From positions 1 through 51,862 of the forward strand of contig CAZSGM010000008.1 in the NCBI GenBank assembly GCA_964606505.1: a stretch of DNA of 51,862 nucleotides, written 5' to 3'. Shown one piece after another: positions 1-9,037 of this stretch. Every line of letters starts with the position of its first letter. Position 1 is the stretch's first letter. Both the position numbers and the translations under genes were made by a program. Under the pieces are notes generated by a model. That model did no database searches and was not told where the DNA came from. It was given only the letters and a program-made list of their open reading frames with translations. The DNA comes from CAKVOD01 sp964606505 (GTDB lineage: Bacteria > Bacillota > Clostridia > Christensenellales > UBA1242).

Positions 1-328
1 CTATAATCAATTAAAATCCTCCACAAAAACCACTCGCAACTTACCAACCATTTGCGTCCCATTCATCTGCGTTATATGAAAAAAGCCCGCGCATTGCAAC
101 AAAGTTTGCTGCTCGCGCGAACTTTATATGAATTCACTAACTACAGTATACCTTAATTTTCATCGAATTAGATAATCTTATTTAAAAGTGAAAATTTGAT
201 ACTTTAATAACAATCGTCGATGTTGGCGAGTTTCCTCGCGGCGCACATAGGAAACTTTAATTTTTATGAAATCGGAAACTTAACCTTTTTCAACTTTTGC
301 AAACGCAACTAAGTTAAACACAAGAGTG
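1..328. other. Gene-free left edge
   Basis: I see no convincing gene here. On the minus strand a GGAGG (complement of 18-22) is followed seven bases later by a possible TTG start (complement of 8-10), so a minus-strand gene may begin at the very edge and run out of the window; this is weak. The G+C-rich stretch around 83-120 could form a loose stem, but it has no clear T-tract to mark it as the terminator of the spore-coat gene ending at 329. Confidence 0.3.
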
Positions 329-1867
329 CTACGCGTGTAGTTGCCTATAATAGACAAGTTTTTCTACTTTGTCGCTCGGTAAGGCGATGTCCTCGTTTTG
401 AAACTGCAGTTCGTCCACATTGACGGAAAGTTGTTTTGCGATGTCCCAATAGGTTTTCCCCTTTTGGACGAGGTAAATGCTTAGCGCGTTGGCGTTTGGT
501 GTTTTCTCCTCGCCGATTTCAATGTCTCTAACAATGTCTACGCTTTGGTTGCGGATTGCGCTAACATTGAATTGGAGTTCGGCAATTATGTCAAGTTCTT
601 GCGAGCGCTTAATGCGGACGTCGATACTCACTGGGCTTGCCTTGCCAAGCAACACATCATCAGCTTGCAAGTTTCCCATCTGCAGTTTGGTTGCAAACGG
701 GATTTCAGCGACTATTGAGGAGTTTCCGTTAAGTTCGGTTTCCCTGTCGTAACTTTGGAAAACTATGTTACAATACGCAACGCCCTCGACTAACACCCAC
801 TCGCCATCTGCGATAAGTTTCGTCAAGTCAATATTGTTTATATTATAAGAATAAACCTTTTCAATTGTTTGTGTATCCTTTTCAAGCGTAACATTAGTAT
901 CTATTTTTTCGGTGTTATGGACGTTCCCGACAACGCTAATCACGCCCTGCGGCGCTCGTTCAATGCTTATCTCGTTTGTTGTGCTGTAGGCGTCGGACAA
1001 ACTGCGGATAGATTTTGAGCCGACCGCAACATACTGCACTGACATCGGGTAATCGATGTGAACGAGCATATTCCCCTCGACATCCTCGCAAACAACTTGC
1101 AACTTGTCGCTCATAATCGAAATGTTTGCAAACACCGTGCAATCATCATCAAGGCTCGCGCCATCAAATGTTTGTTTAAAGTCGTATGCGATAACTCTAT
1201 TTGCAAGAGTATGGTTGTCGTCTAGCGTTTCGTAGACGAGCGTGTTAACAATGGTTGCGTCGACAACCACTTGCCCGTTGCTTACGGTTGTGTTATTTAG
1301 CGCAACACTTGTTCCGCAATCAAGCACGCGGGCGACGTTTTTGCCGAGTTCAAGTTCAAAGCTCTCGCCAAAACTCTCGGTTTGCACACAGAGGAGTGTT
1401 GAAACGGCGACCTCGTCCGAAAGTACGCACAAGTCGTCGCTGTCGCACTCCGCGTATTGAGTTTCGCACTCGCTAAAGACGCAAATCTCGTAATGCAAAA
1501 GAATTGTCGCTTTAATTTCGTCAGAATTGTTAGTTTTAAACTCCAAATCTGATAGAGTTACGCTGCCTAGACAGGAGAGTTTGCCCAAGCCGTCCGCGGT
1601 TTCCACTATGTCCGCGAAGTTGCACTTGTTGTCGATTACGCAGTTGTTGCCGTCGTTGTCCTCGTACAAAACTTTGGTGTATACGACACCTTCGACTTTA
1701 ATGAACTTGCCTTCCACGTCGCATTTCTCGAGCACGGGAGTCGATGTTACTGCCAAAATTATTTTGGAGTTGGGCGCGATTATTGTGCATTCAAGTTGTT
1801 TTTGCTTGCGGATAACGCTCGCTTGGTTGAGAGTGCTGCACACATTGATGTCTGGTTTGTTTGTCAT
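329..1867 (-). CDS. SipL-like spore morphogenesis protein (SPOCS/DUF3794 repeats plus LysM)
   Basis: A 512-residue protein without signal peptide or membrane segment. The body is built of repeated beta-rich DUF3794/SPOCS modules (for example the stretches containing VEGVVYTKVLYED and VEGVAYCNIVFQS), and the last 50 residues form a LysM domain beginning YLVQKGKTYWDIAKQL. This architecture is that of SipL, which in Clostridioides binds the spore-coat ATPase SpoIVA in the mother cell and is needed for coat assembly; SpoIVA itself is not in the window. The start is supported by GGAGG eight bases or so before ATG. The gene stands alone on the minus strand, divergent from veg. Family assignment is firm; the exact SipL role is inferred from architecture. 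Confidence 0.85.
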   Translation of the reverse strand: MTNKPDINVCSTLNQASVIRKQKQLECTIIAPNSKIILAVTSTPVLEKCDVEGKFIKVEGVVYTKVLYEDNDGNNCVIDNKCNFADIVETADGLGKLSCLGSVTLSDLEFKTNNSDEIKATILLHYEICVFSECETQYAECDSDDLCVLSDEVAVSTLLCVQTESFGESFELELGKNVARVLDCGTSVALNNTTVSNGQVVVDATIVNTLVYETLDDNHTLANRVIAYDFKQTFDGASLDDDCTVFANISIMSDKLQVVCEDVEGNMLVHIDYPMSVQYVAVGSKSIRSLSDAYSTTNEISIERAPQGVISVVGNVHNTEKIDTNVTLEKDTQTIEKVYSYNINNIDLTKLIADGEWVLVEGVAYCNIVFQSYDRETELNGNSSIVAEIPFATKLQMGNLQADDVLLGKASPVSIDVRIKRSQELDIIAELQFNVSAIRNQSVDIVRDIEIGEEKTPNANALSIYLVQKGKTYWDIAKQLSVNVDELQFQNEDIALPSDKVEKLVYYRQLHA

Positions 1868-2236
1868 TATATTCCTCCGAATTTATATTAACTTATGATT
1901 TAACTCCCTCTTTTATGACAAAGTAACCGCTGTTGCGGCTGAGTTTGGCGGGCGACGCGGCTCCTTTGTGGTAAAACGGCGGCTTCTTGCGACGCAAACC
2001 TGCACAGTGGAGAAAACTAAATGTTCCGCAACTCGAACTTCTTTAAATATTGTAATAACTCAACCATTTTAAATATTTTTCCAGCATTATTATAATATAC
2101 TCCTCATTGCCCCCACCTATTAAACTATTGAGCCACCTATTAAAAAGTTTGCGCGACAACAATAGCAAACGCTTGTTATAACGCCACACTGTTTAAAAAA
2201 TACTTTTTGGGCAACAATCCTTTTGAGGTGTAAATT
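1868..2236. promoter_or_regulatory. Divergent intergenic region with a 12-bp direct repeat upstream of veg
   Basis: The spacer between the SipL-like gene and veg contains a TATAAT at 2091-2096 on the plus strand and, just downstream, two copies of CCACCTATTAAA at 2113-2124 and 2133-2144. The copies are 20 bp apart, about two helical turns, so they would face the same side of the DNA. They could be binding sites for a regulator of veg or repeat elements of its leader. No good -35 element accompanies the TATAAT. The G+C-richer part at 1930-2030 shows no riboswitch I recognise. Confidence 0.3.
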
Positions 2237-2524
2237 ATGATAAGCCGTAACAACAACTTAAAAATCGAAGAAATAAAACAAGAAATTGAAAAACTTAAAG
2301 GGCAAAAGGTCAACCTACTCGTCAACCAAGGGCGCAAAAAGTTTAGTAACTTTGAGGGCATTATTGAAAACGCATACAAATCAATTTTTGTGGTGCGGCT
2401 GCAGTCGTGTTGCGAGAAACCAATCAGCCCTGCGCGGGAGTTGCAAACTTACAGTTACATTGACATCCTTTGCGGGAATGTTGACATTGACGCGACAAGT
2501 TTTTCTAAGCGCGCGGCGAGGTAA
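2237..2524 (+). CDS. veg: Veg family protein
   Basis: A 95-residue protein matching Veg (DUF1021): an N-terminal helix, then the core with GQKVNLLVNQGRKKF and the conserved segment ending YSYIDIL-like (TYSYIDILCGNVDID). Veg is a small, abundant protein in Bacillus whose gene lies near the replication origin and which has been linked to biofilm gene control and spore germination; its biochemical action is unclear. The start ATG has GAGGTG six bases upstream. The gene is monocistronic and followed by a strong bidirectional terminator hairpin. The C-terminus (FSKRAAR) is slightly longer and more basic than in Bacillus. Confidence 0.85.
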   Translation: MISRNNNLKIEEIKQEIEKLKGQKVNLLVNQGRKKFSNFEGIIENAYKSIFVVRLQSCCEKPISPARELQTYSYIDILCGNVDIDATSFSKRAAR

Positions 2525-2680
2525 CACATTTTGCGTGCGACAAGCGAGATAATTTTACCCACCGCCTGCTAATTATGCACAGCATAAGAGTTTTGCGTCA
2601 CGCAAGAAGTGCACGCCGCGCGGTAATTACGTGCCACATAATGGGCGCAAACCTTTTTTAGTGTGGATATTAAAAAACAC

Positions 2681-2736
2681 CTCATTTGAAGTTCTCCGCG
2701 TGGAGTTCACTTCAACTTCATGAGACGTTTTCTTTT
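2681..2736 (+). terminator. Bidirectional terminator between veg and dac
   Basis: A long imperfect stem runs from CTCAT (2681-2685) to ATGAG (2720-2724), with the inner arms TTGAAGT and ACTTCAA and a GCGT loop. T-rich stretches follow on both sides (GTTTTCTTTT on plus; TTTTTT on minus from the A-run at 2672-2677). It can end veg on the plus strand and the dac operon on the minus strand. The rest of the 2525-2933 gap has no gene I can support; TTATGCACA at 2573-2581 fits the relaxed DnaA-box consensus but is isolated. Confidence 0.7.
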
Positions 2737-2933
2737 ATATCGCTAAAAATATTTATTTAAGTTGCGCGCGCAAAATTTTCCGCATTTTACCATTGTAGCA
2801 AACCTATATTAATGATACCTTTGTTAAATAGCGCGCACAATAAGTTATTCAATTTTTGCGTTATTCCTTTATATATTATATAGAATAAGGAAACGAATGT
2901 GCATTACAAAGGGGGCTGCACTTTTGTTAATTT

Positions 2934-4088
2934 TTACGCAATTATTTGTCTCAAGGCGTCAAAATAGGTTGTTTTCTTAACTTCGTTTTCGGTTATGATT
3001 TTAATTTCCTTAATTACGACGCCGTCTTTCATTACATACGCAACACCGATTTGCTCTCCTTTTGCTAGTGGCGCGCTCAGATTTTCGCCGATTTCAATTT
3101 TTGTAGTAATGTTGTTTTGCTCCCCTTTCTTGGTTACGCAACTAAACCCCTCGCTGATTACGGGCTGAATTTGTTTGATTTTTGATTTGGAAACGCCGAC
3201 CGCGTCAAGTTGTTGCCCGCCTTCAAATATGGTTTTGTTTTCGTAGTTTGCAAACGCCCAGTCGAGCAAACTTGCACTCTCGCTAAATCGTTTTGCGCCA
3301 CTTTCCGCGCCGATAACGACGGAGATAACTCTAAAGTCGTTTTTCTTTGCGCTAGAAGCAATACAGTAGCCAGCCTCTTTGGTTGAGCCAGTTTTACCCG
3401 CATCGCAACCACTATAGTAACGGATTAGTTTGTTTGTGTTTGTTAGTCCTGTAACTCTCCCTGACGGATGAACCAAATCCTCCATCCAGATTGTGCTGTA
3501 ACTATAATAAAGCTTGTGCGTAAGCACTTCCCTAAGCAAAACCGCTACATCCCTTGCGCAGGAGTAACCGTCAACTGCAGGCAGCCCCGTTGCGTTCGCG
3601 TAGTGGGTCATTGTCATCCCAAGTTCGGCGGCGCGGGCGTTCATTTTGTCGACAAAACTTTGTTCGCTGCCTGAAATAGCTTCCGCAAGGGCAACACTTG
3701 CGTCATTTGCGGATGCAACTATTGCGCTTTTTAGCAACTGTTCGACCGTGTACTCACTGCCCGCATCCAAAAACACTTGGCTTCCGCCCATCCCCGCGGA
3801 GTTTTTTGAAACGCAAATTTTTTGGTCAAGTGAAAGCGCGCCGCTGTCGATGTTTTCAAGCGTCAAAAGCACTGTCATAAGTTTAACCATACTTGCGATT
3901 GGAAGTTTTCGCGTTTCACCCTTTGAAATCAAAACCTCCCCGCTGCCCGCGTCAGCGACAACTACCGACTTTGCGGTAAGCGAGTCGACGAGTTCGTGCG
4001 CCGAAACACTGGCAAAAACTGGGATATGCGACAAAAACATATGGACACCCAAAATCATTGTTGCAACAGTTATTAAAAGTTTTTTCAT
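2934..4088 (-). CDS. D-alanyl-D-alanine carboxypeptidase (DacF type)
   Basis: A 384-residue low-molecular-weight penicillin-binding protein (peptidase S11). It has an N-terminal signal peptide ending near VFASVSA, then the three active-site motifs: SMVK at 66-69 (nucleophile serine and lysine), SAN at 126-128 and KTG at 232-234. A C-terminal PBP5_C-like beta domain follows. Enzymes of this class trim the terminal D-alanine of peptidoglycan peptides outside the membrane; DacF homologues act in spore cortex synthesis. It lies 17 bases after a second carboxypeptidase gene on the same strand, with which it is probably co-transcribed. The two proteins differ widely, so this is an old duplication. 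The terminator at 2681-2736 closes the operon. Confidence 0.9.
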   Translation of the reverse strand: MKKLLITVATMILGVHMFLSHIPVFASVSAHELVDSLTAKSVVVADAGSGEVLISKGETRKLPIASMVKLMTVLLTLENIDSGALSLDQKICVSKNSAGMGGSQVFLDAGSEYTVEQLLKSAIVASANDASVALAEAISGSEQSFVDKMNARAAELGMTMTHYANATGLPAVDGYSCARDVAVLLREVLTHKLYYSYSTIWMEDLVHPSGRVTGLTNTNKLIRYYSGCDAGKTGSTKEAGYCIASSAKKNDFRVISVVIGAESGAKRFSESASLLDWAFANYENKTIFEGGQQLDAVGVSKSKIKQIQPVISEGFSCVTKKGEQNNITTKIEIGENLSAPLAKGEQIGVAYVMKDGVVIKEIKIITENEVKKTTYFDALRQIIA

Positions 4089-4105
4089 ATTTTTTCGCTC
4101 CTAAA

Positions 4106-5242
4106 TCAAAATTTGTTGATAATGTCCTTAATTTTATCTGTTATTCTGTCCGACTCAACATCCTCCATTGTAAGTATGTCCGTTTCAAACATAAGTTTGT
4201 CGCCGACATACACTCGCGCTGTACCTACTTTGGTTTCCGCTTTAATTGGCGCGGTCAAAACATTTGGCAGGTCGTAATCAACAGAAATTTTATCCTTTTC
4301 AATATTTGTAAGCGGATATTTGTAACCCTGCGGGTTGTAGACGCGAACTTTGTTTTTCTCGCCATTCTCAACATTTATACTACAAATATAATTATACGGC
4401 GCAAGCAAGGTGGCGTTTTCGTACTCAGCAAACGCGCAATTCAATAGTTCAGCACTTTCTTCAAACATTGGTCCGCAATTCAAAACGACACAGACGACCG
4501 GCATATTGTCGCGTTTGGCTGCCGAAACGAGGCATCTGCCCGCCCCTTTTGTAAAACCTGTTTTCACACCGACGCAACCCTCAAGCGAGTTGAGTAGTCG
4601 ATTTTTGTTGACAAGGTAACGTGTGCCCGTTTCGCCGCCGCTAATTTTTATGTTTTTTGTAGAAACAATTTCTGCAAAGGTTTTGTTTTGCAGTGCCTTT
4701 GTTGTAATGAGCGCCAAATCGTAGGCAGTTGTGTAATGGTTGTCGGCGTCAAGCCCGTGAGGGTTTACAAAGTGGCTGTTTGTTGCGCCGCACTCTAGCG
4801 CAGTTTGGTTCATCATTTCGGCAAATTCCTCGATTGAGTTTGCGCAGTGCAAAGCAAGCGCAACGCTGGCGTCGTTCCCGCTTCGCAACATCAGCCCGTA
4901 CAGAAGTTCGCGAGCGGTCAAAACTTCACCTCGCTTTAAATATATTGACGTCCCTTCAATGCCGATTGCTTTATCGTCGACTTTAAAAGGCTCGTCGAGG
5001 TTTTGGCAGTTTTTAATTACTGTGTACGCGGTTACAATTTTGGTTGTGCTTGCCATTTTTAGTTTTTCGTCCATATTCTTGCTATACAAAACACGTCCGC
5101 TTGTCATCTCAAGCACTGCCATCCCGCGAGCAGTTGTTGTGTGCGCAGAAACGTTTTGAACGCTGCAGGTTGACGTTATGCCTGATAATAGGCAAACCAT
5201 CAACGCGAGCGCAATCAACGCTTTCGATAATTTTTTCATCAT
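4106..5242 (-). CDS. dacF: D-alanyl-D-alanine carboxypeptidase (DacF type), second copy
   Basis: A 378-residue peptidase S11 protein. After a signal peptide it shows STTK at 65-68, SGN at 121-123 and KTG at 227-229, the serine-acyl enzyme set, followed by a PBP5_C-like domain. The start codon overlaps the stop of the ytfJ gene by four bases, so translation is probably coupled; the nearest GGAG is rather far (about 14-17 bases) from the two adjacent ATG codons. Carboxypeptidase next to ytfJ and a DUF2953 gene is the usual arrangement in spore-formers, which supports a role in spore peptidoglycan. The family is certain; the symbol rests on the context. Confidence 0.88.
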   Translation of the reverse strand: MMKKLSKALIALALMVCLLSGITSTCSVQNVSAHTTTARGMAVLEMTSGRVLYSKNMDEKLKMASTTKIVTAYTVIKNCQNLDEPFKVDDKAIGIEGTSIYLKRGEVLTARELLYGLMLRSGNDASVALALHCANSIEEFAEMMNQTALECGATNSHFVNPHGLDADNHYTTAYDLALITTKALQNKTFAEIVSTKNIKISGGETGTRYLVNKNRLLNSLEGCVGVKTGFTKGAGRCLVSAAKRDNMPVVCVVLNCGPMFEESAELLNCAFAEYENATLLAPYNYICSINVENGEKNKVRVYNPQGYKYPLTNIEKDKISVDYDLPNVLTAPIKAETKVGTARVYVGDKLMFETDILTMEDVESDRITDKIKDIINKF

Positions 5243-5679
5243 TTGTCGTTTTCTCGCTCCTTATCGTTTTTGTCGTCCTTTGCCGGTTGCTTGGTTGCTT
5301 GTGTTTTTAGGTACGTCTTTGCTAAATCGGAAACAAGTTCTGCCAGTTTCTTATAGGTTGGCTCCTCTTGAATGCTTACGAGTTGGAACTCGCCGTTCTT
5401 GCCCACCAAAAAACCAATGGGTTTCACAGAAAAGCCCGCTCCTGACCCGCCCGAAAACGGATAGACGCTGCGCTTGCGTTGGTTGCACGGCGCAGTGTAT
5501 TCGCCGCCGCCTGCAACAAAGCCGACCGAAACTTTTGTTATTGGAATGATTACGCTCCCATCCTCAAGTCCGACAGGCTCGCCCATAACCGTATCGACGT
5601 CGATTATGTTTTTTAGGTTGCCCATTGATTGTTCCAAAATTTTTGAAACGGGGTCGTCATAATTTTGCTCGTCTTTCAT
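5239..5679 (-). CDS. ytfJ: GerW/YtfJ family sporulation protein
   Basis: A 146-residue protein of the YtfJ/GerW family. The family hallmarks are visible: an N-terminal helix with LEQSMGNLKNIIDVDTVMG, the glycine-rich core (GGGEY, then GGSGAGF) and the segment PIGFLVGKNGEFQLV. In Bacillus the protein is made in the forespore and is needed for germination through one receptor; it is cytoplasmic and has no known catalytic activity. The C-terminus is a charged Lys/Asp/Asn tail. It precedes and overlaps the carboxypeptidase gene by four bases, and follows the DUF2953 gene by 86 bases. The start has AGGAGG at good spacing. Confidence 0.9.
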   Translation of the reverse strand: MKDEQNYDDPVSKILEQSMGNLKNIIDVDTVMGEPVGLEDGSVIIPITKVSVGFVAGGGEYTAPCNQRKRSVYPFSGGSGAGFSVKPIGFLVGKNGEFQLVSIQEEPTYKKLAELVSDLAKTYLKTQATKQPAKDDKNDKERENDK

Positions 5680-5765
5680 AATTCCTCCTGCTATTTTTCT
5701 TATTTTGTCTCAAAAATCTAAAATTATAGCAAAAATTTGCATTTTTTGTTCATTTTTTTATAAAA

Positions 5766-6365
5766 TTAAGAAACAATATTTATTTTTGCCTCCTGCTTGA
5801 GTTGCGCATTAGACATTTCTTTCAGATGTTTGCGCGTTTTTAGCAGCGATTTACAAAAGCAAAAAACTGCGTCGAAGAGCGTTACTGAGAATGTTATTTG
5901 CGTACATATAACCAGTTTGTTTTGACAAAAAAGCGTTTCGTTGTCGACCGCGTGTTGCGAGCCGCGCTTTCGCGAAAACACCTGCGCGAAGATTAGATCA
6001 ATTAAAAATAAAACCGTTCCTGACATTATAGCGGTTTGCATTGCGTCATCTTTTTTGCCGACTTCCGCGCAGATGTAGGTTTCGCAAAGAATGGTTTTTC
6101 TAACTAACGCGTTTACAAAGTAGTTGATAAAAATCAAACTTTTATCTTCAGCAGTCAGTTCAATTATTTTTTCTTTATTGCGCTTATTTTTAGACGTGAT
6201 TTCGCCGTCGGAAATTGAAAACTTTTCTTGAGTGAGGCTAAAGGCAAACATCTTCACCGCCATTGCGCCGCGGTTTTGCAGCAGACTAATGTAAAACAAA
6301 AAGGTAACCCTTAGCGGAACAAATAAAACAAATATTACTAAAGCAACAACTATTTCAAATACCAT
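5766..6365 (-). CDS. DUF2953 membrane protein (YtfI-like)
   Basis: A 199-residue protein with an N-terminal membrane helix (VFEIVVALVIFVLFVPL) and a mid-protein hydrophobic segment (SGTVLFLIDLIFAQVF). Sequence and position directly before ytfJ match DUF2953 proteins such as Bacillus YtfI, whose function is unknown; the linkage points to sporulation. The C-terminal part with CKSLLKTRKHLKEM is typical of the family. No Shine-Dalgarno sequence is visible before the ATG. A TATAAT (complement of 6393-6398) lies only about 28 bases upstream, so the leader would be short. The gene diverges from yycJ. Confidence 0.7.
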   Translation of the reverse strand: MVFEIVVALVIFVLFVPLRVTFLFYISLLQNRGAMAVKMFAFSLTQEKFSISDGEITSKNKRNKEKIIELTAEDKSLIFINYFVNALVRKTILCETYICAEVGKKDDAMQTAIMSGTVLFLIDLIFAQVFSRKRGSQHAVDNETLFCQNKLVICTQITFSVTLFDAVFCFCKSLLKTRKHLKEMSNAQLKQEAKINIVS

Positions 6366-6447
6366 AACTATATTTTAAATAAAACAACAAAAATTATACG
6401 CAGCACTCGTTTTCACATTTAAACTTTTAAAATGATTTCCAAAAACG

Positions 6448-6476
6448 TTGAAAAAACGACAAATTTATGTTATAAT
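6448..6476 (+). promoter_or_regulatory. SigA-type promoter of yycJ
   Basis: TTGAAA at 6448-6453 and TATAAT at 6471-6476 are separated by exactly 17 bases. Transcription would start about 6483, on the Shine-Dalgarno AAGGA (6483-6487) and ten bases before the ATG at 6493. The -35 box also contains an in-frame TTG, which could be mistaken for a start codon. Confidence 0.75.
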
Positions 6477-6492
6477 ACGCAAAAGGAATAAA

Positions 6493-7287
6493 ATGAACAA
6501 TATTAAAGTAACTGTTTTAGGGAGCGGAAGCAAAGGCAACTGCACATTAGTTGAAACGAGCAACACGAAGTTGTTGATTGACTGCGGTTTTTCTGCGCGC
6601 GAAACTGTTAGGCGACTTGAACTCGCGGGAGTTGCACCTAATGAAATCAATGGGATTTTGCTGACGCACGAACACAAGGACCACACTGCGGGTGTTGAAA
6701 ATTTTGTGAAAAAGTTTAACGTGCCTGTGTTTGGAAATGAAATTTCACTTACCGAATACGAGCGCACCCTCTCTTCGTCCAATGTACAACTCAATGATTT
6801 CAAAACATCTGATTTCTATTTTCGTGAACTTACAATCGCACCGTTTGATGTTTCGCACGACTCCAAACACTGCAATGGTTATTCCATTTATTGCGAGGGC
6901 GACAAGTTTAGCTTGGCAACCGACTTAGGGTATGTCGACGAAAATATTTTGAATAACTTAAGAGGTAGTTCAATCATTGTTCTCGAATCAAATCACGAGC
7001 CAGACTATCTAATGGCAAACCCTAATTACCCAAGCGTTTTGAAAGAACGTATCGCAGGCAGACGCGGACATCTTTCAAACCAAGATTGCGCAAAAGCAAT
7101 TCTCGACCTCGCGCAATTTGGGACAACTAACTTTATACTCGCACATCTAAGCCAAGAAAATAACACCCCCGAAAAAGCAATGCAGATTACCTGCAACACC
7201 CTCAAGGCAAACGGCGCAGATGTTGGCAGCGAAATTAAAATTGATATTGCAAGTCAAACGCTTATTACAAAACCAACATTAATTTGA
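6493..7287 (+). CDS. yycJ: YycJ/WalJ-like metallo-beta-lactamase-fold hydrolase
   Basis: A 264-residue MBL-fold protein. It opens with VTVLGSGSKGNCTLVE and has the metal motif THEHKDHTAG (HxHxDH) near residue 60, a further His in FDVSHDSKHCNG, and the late HLSQENN motif. YycJ (WalJ) belongs to the walRK operon of Bacillus and has 5'-3' exonuclease activity in vitro; it is linked to coordinating wall synthesis and replication. Here it stands without walRK. I start it at the ATG at 6493, because the in-frame TTG upstream is part of the promoter. AAGGA precedes the ATG by six bases. A strong nested terminator follows. Confidence 0.85.
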   Translation: MNNIKVTVLGSGSKGNCTLVETSNTKLLIDCGFSARETVRRLELAGVAPNEINGILLTHEHKDHTAGVENFVKKFNVPVFGNEISLTEYERTLSSSNVQLNDFKTSDFYFRELTIAPFDVSHDSKHCNGYSIYCEGDKFSLATDLGYVDENILNNLRGSSIIVLESNHEPDYLMANPNYPSVLKERIAGRRGHLSNQDCAKAILDLAQFGTTNFILAHLSQENNTPEKAMQITCNTLKANGADVGSEIKIDIASQTLITKPTLI

Positions 7288-7327
7288 ATATTTATTAATT
7301 AAGATTATGATTAATTGCATTTTTGCG

Positions 7328-7376
7328 GTTATCTTGCAGTTTTTAGCGGTTATGCCGCTATTTTTTGCAAGATAAC
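7328..7376 (+). terminator. Terminator of yycJ nested in a longer stem
   Basis: TAGCGG (7344-7349) pairs with CCGCTA (7355-7360) and is followed by TTTTTT (7361-7366), a classical intrinsic terminator. It sits inside an outer perfect 11-bp inverted repeat, GTTATCTTGCA at 7328-7338 with TGCAAGATAAC at 7366-7376. The outer stem cannot form before the T-tract is transcribed; it may protect the released 3' end. Confidence 0.7.
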
Positions 7377-7510
7377 TACATATTTTAACAACTATCCTGC
7401 TAAATTCCGCATAAATATGTGCAATTAATATTTAATTTAAACACAAAAAAATAATGAATTATTATTAAAAAATACATAATTCATTCATTGCTTTTGCGAT
7501 AGTTTTTGCG

Positions 7511-7660
7511 ATAAAAAAACGCTTCTAAATGAAGTGTTTTTTATTCTATAAATAATACTTGTATAAAAATGTTTAGTTAATAAATACTTAGTTAAAAAAT
7601 ATTGGGTTAATAACAAAAAAAACTAAGTAATTCAAATGTTTGAATTGCTTAGTTTTAAAA
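7511..7660. terminator. Two bidirectional terminator hairpins between yycJ and the glycosyltransferase
   Basis: AAAAAACGCTTC ... GAAGTGTTTTTT (about 7514-7541) and AAACTAAGTAATTCAA ... TTTGAATTGCTTAGTTTT (about 7620-7657) are stem-loops with A-tracts before and T-tracts after, so each can work in both directions. The second most likely ends the glycosyltransferase transcript from the minus strand. The gap 7288-7747 otherwise holds only A+T-rich sequence. Confidence 0.6.
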
Positions 7661-7747
7661 ATTATCTAATCCACAAAATGGTCTAATTATTATTAAAATT
7701 TTTTAGTTGCTCTACCCCAATATTTGTCATTGAGTTTTTTAACCCCG

Positions 7748-8944
7748 TTAATTGTTACTATTTTTTTGTTTGTACTCTTCAATAACTTGGTGGTAAGTTT
7801 CAAGTAATTTATCAGTACATTGCGCCCAGTTTATATAAAGCGTTTCCCCTGCGTTTTTGCCGACCACGTCAAGGCGCGCCCTATCTGCGACCGCGCGCAT
7901 AATCGTTTCCGCATAACTATCAACATTGTTTTCACACAAGTAACCATTCTCGCCGTCAACAATTTCGCACGCCGCGCACGAGTCTTTTACAAACACGCCC
8001 GCCGTGTCGTAACCCGCCGCTTCAACCTTAACCAATCCGAAGTTGTCGTACAGTGATGGGAACAACAATAAATTCGCGCGCGAGTTAATGAGCGGCAACT
8101 TCTCGCGCTCCAAGAAGCCTGTGAATATAACCTCTTTATCGGTAAACCCCAACTTCTCCGCGTACTTCTTCGTGCTTTCCAAATCGGCGCCCTTACCTAC
8201 AATGTAAAACTTGAACTTAACCCCCTTATCCTTAACAACCTTAAGTGCGTCAAGTGTAAATTCAATCCTCTTAAGTTTCATAACGCGCCCAACATACAAA
8301 AACACGAGTTCGTCTTTATCAAGGTTAAAAACCTCATTAGCCTTTGTTTTGTACTCTTCAATTTCTTCGCGCGCCGCCCGCTGCAGTTCCGTTCCATAAG
8401 GCAAGTAAACAATGTCGCCCTTATAACCAAACGAGCGCGCCTGCTCTGCAACCTTGTCGCTGCACACAAAAATTTTATCAAACTTATTGTATCTGCGTCC
8501 TAAATGCTTAACAACCAGTTCCGCCATCCATTTAATTTTGAAAACCTTTTGGAAAATCGGTCTAAAATTCGTGTGAAACGTTGCAACGCAAGGAATATTT
8601 TTCTTTTTTGCAGTTTTTAATGCAAATTTCGCCATATTAAACGGAGAATGGACATGAATAATGTCGTATTCATTGCCATGTATGCCTTTCCTAAACTTAC
8701 CATCCAAATGAGGTAAACAATAGTAATCTCTCACAAATGGCACATACATACTTCTGCACCTAACAATTTTGTAAGGATACTTAGAATCGTCCGCCCTTTT
8801 ATGTTTAGGCACCATTGCCGTGAGGTTGCACTTGTTGTTTAAATTCACACAATAATTGTGCATACATTGTATAACCCCATCAACATCTGGCAAGTACGCA
8901 TCCATACCCATTAACACATTCAATTGACTGTTGTCGTCGTTCAT
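7748..8944 (-). CDS. Family 4 glycosyltransferase, diacylglycerol glucosyltransferase-like
   Basis: A 398-residue retaining glycosyltransferase of the GT-B fold (GT4). The N-terminal domain begins with the acceptor-side loop LPDVDGVIQCMHNY and contains DIIHVHSPFNMAKFAL; the C-terminal domain has the nucleotide-sugar region VFLYVGRVMKLKRIE and the motif FPSLYDNFGLVKVEA, where the conserved glutamates lie. The pattern resembles processive 1,2-diacylglycerol glucosyltransferases that make membrane glycolipids and lipoteichoic-acid anchors, but acceptor specificity cannot be read from sequence. Of two in-frame ATGs, the one at 8944 has GAGGG at good spacing; the one at 8956 has none. It is downstream of lysyl-tRNA synthetase, separated by that gene's terminator. 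Confidence 0.8.
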   Translation of the reverse strand: MNDDNSQLNVLMGMDAYLPDVDGVIQCMHNYCVNLNNKCNLTAMVPKHKRADDSKYPYKIVRCRSMYVPFVRDYYCLPHLDGKFRKGIHGNEYDIIHVHSPFNMAKFALKTAKKKNIPCVATFHTNFRPIFQKVFKIKWMAELVVKHLGRRYNKFDKIFVCSDKVAEQARSFGYKGDIVYLPYGTELQRAAREEIEEYKTKANEVFNLDKDELVFLYVGRVMKLKRIEFTLDALKVVKDKGVKFKFYIVGKGADLESTKKYAEKLGFTDKEVIFTGFLEREKLPLINSRANLLLFPSLYDNFGLVKVEAAGYDTAGVFVKDSCAACEIVDGENGYLCENNVDSYAETIMRAVADRARLDVVGKNAGETLYINWAQCTDKLLETYHQVIEEYKQKNSNN

Positions 8945-8972
8945 ATTATCCCTCATACGCTATTAAAACAAA

Positions 8973-8999
8973 AACGCGCAAGTGAAAATTTTGCGCGTT
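8973..8999 (-). terminator. Terminator of the lysyl-tRNA synthetase gene
   Basis: AACGCGCAA (8973-8981) and TTGCGCGTT (8991-8999) form a perfect 9-bp stem with a 9-base loop. Read on the minus strand the stem is followed by TTTTTGTTTT. Confidence 0.7.
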
Positions 9000-9037
9000 A
9001 CAAATATAATCTAAAGTATTTTCATTCATTGACACAA

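Noticed and set aside
6448..6492. N-terminal extension of yycJ from an in-frame TTG
   Set aside because: The TTG is the -35 box of a near-consensus promoter whose start point lies downstream of it; the ATG at 6493 has a Shine-Dalgarno.
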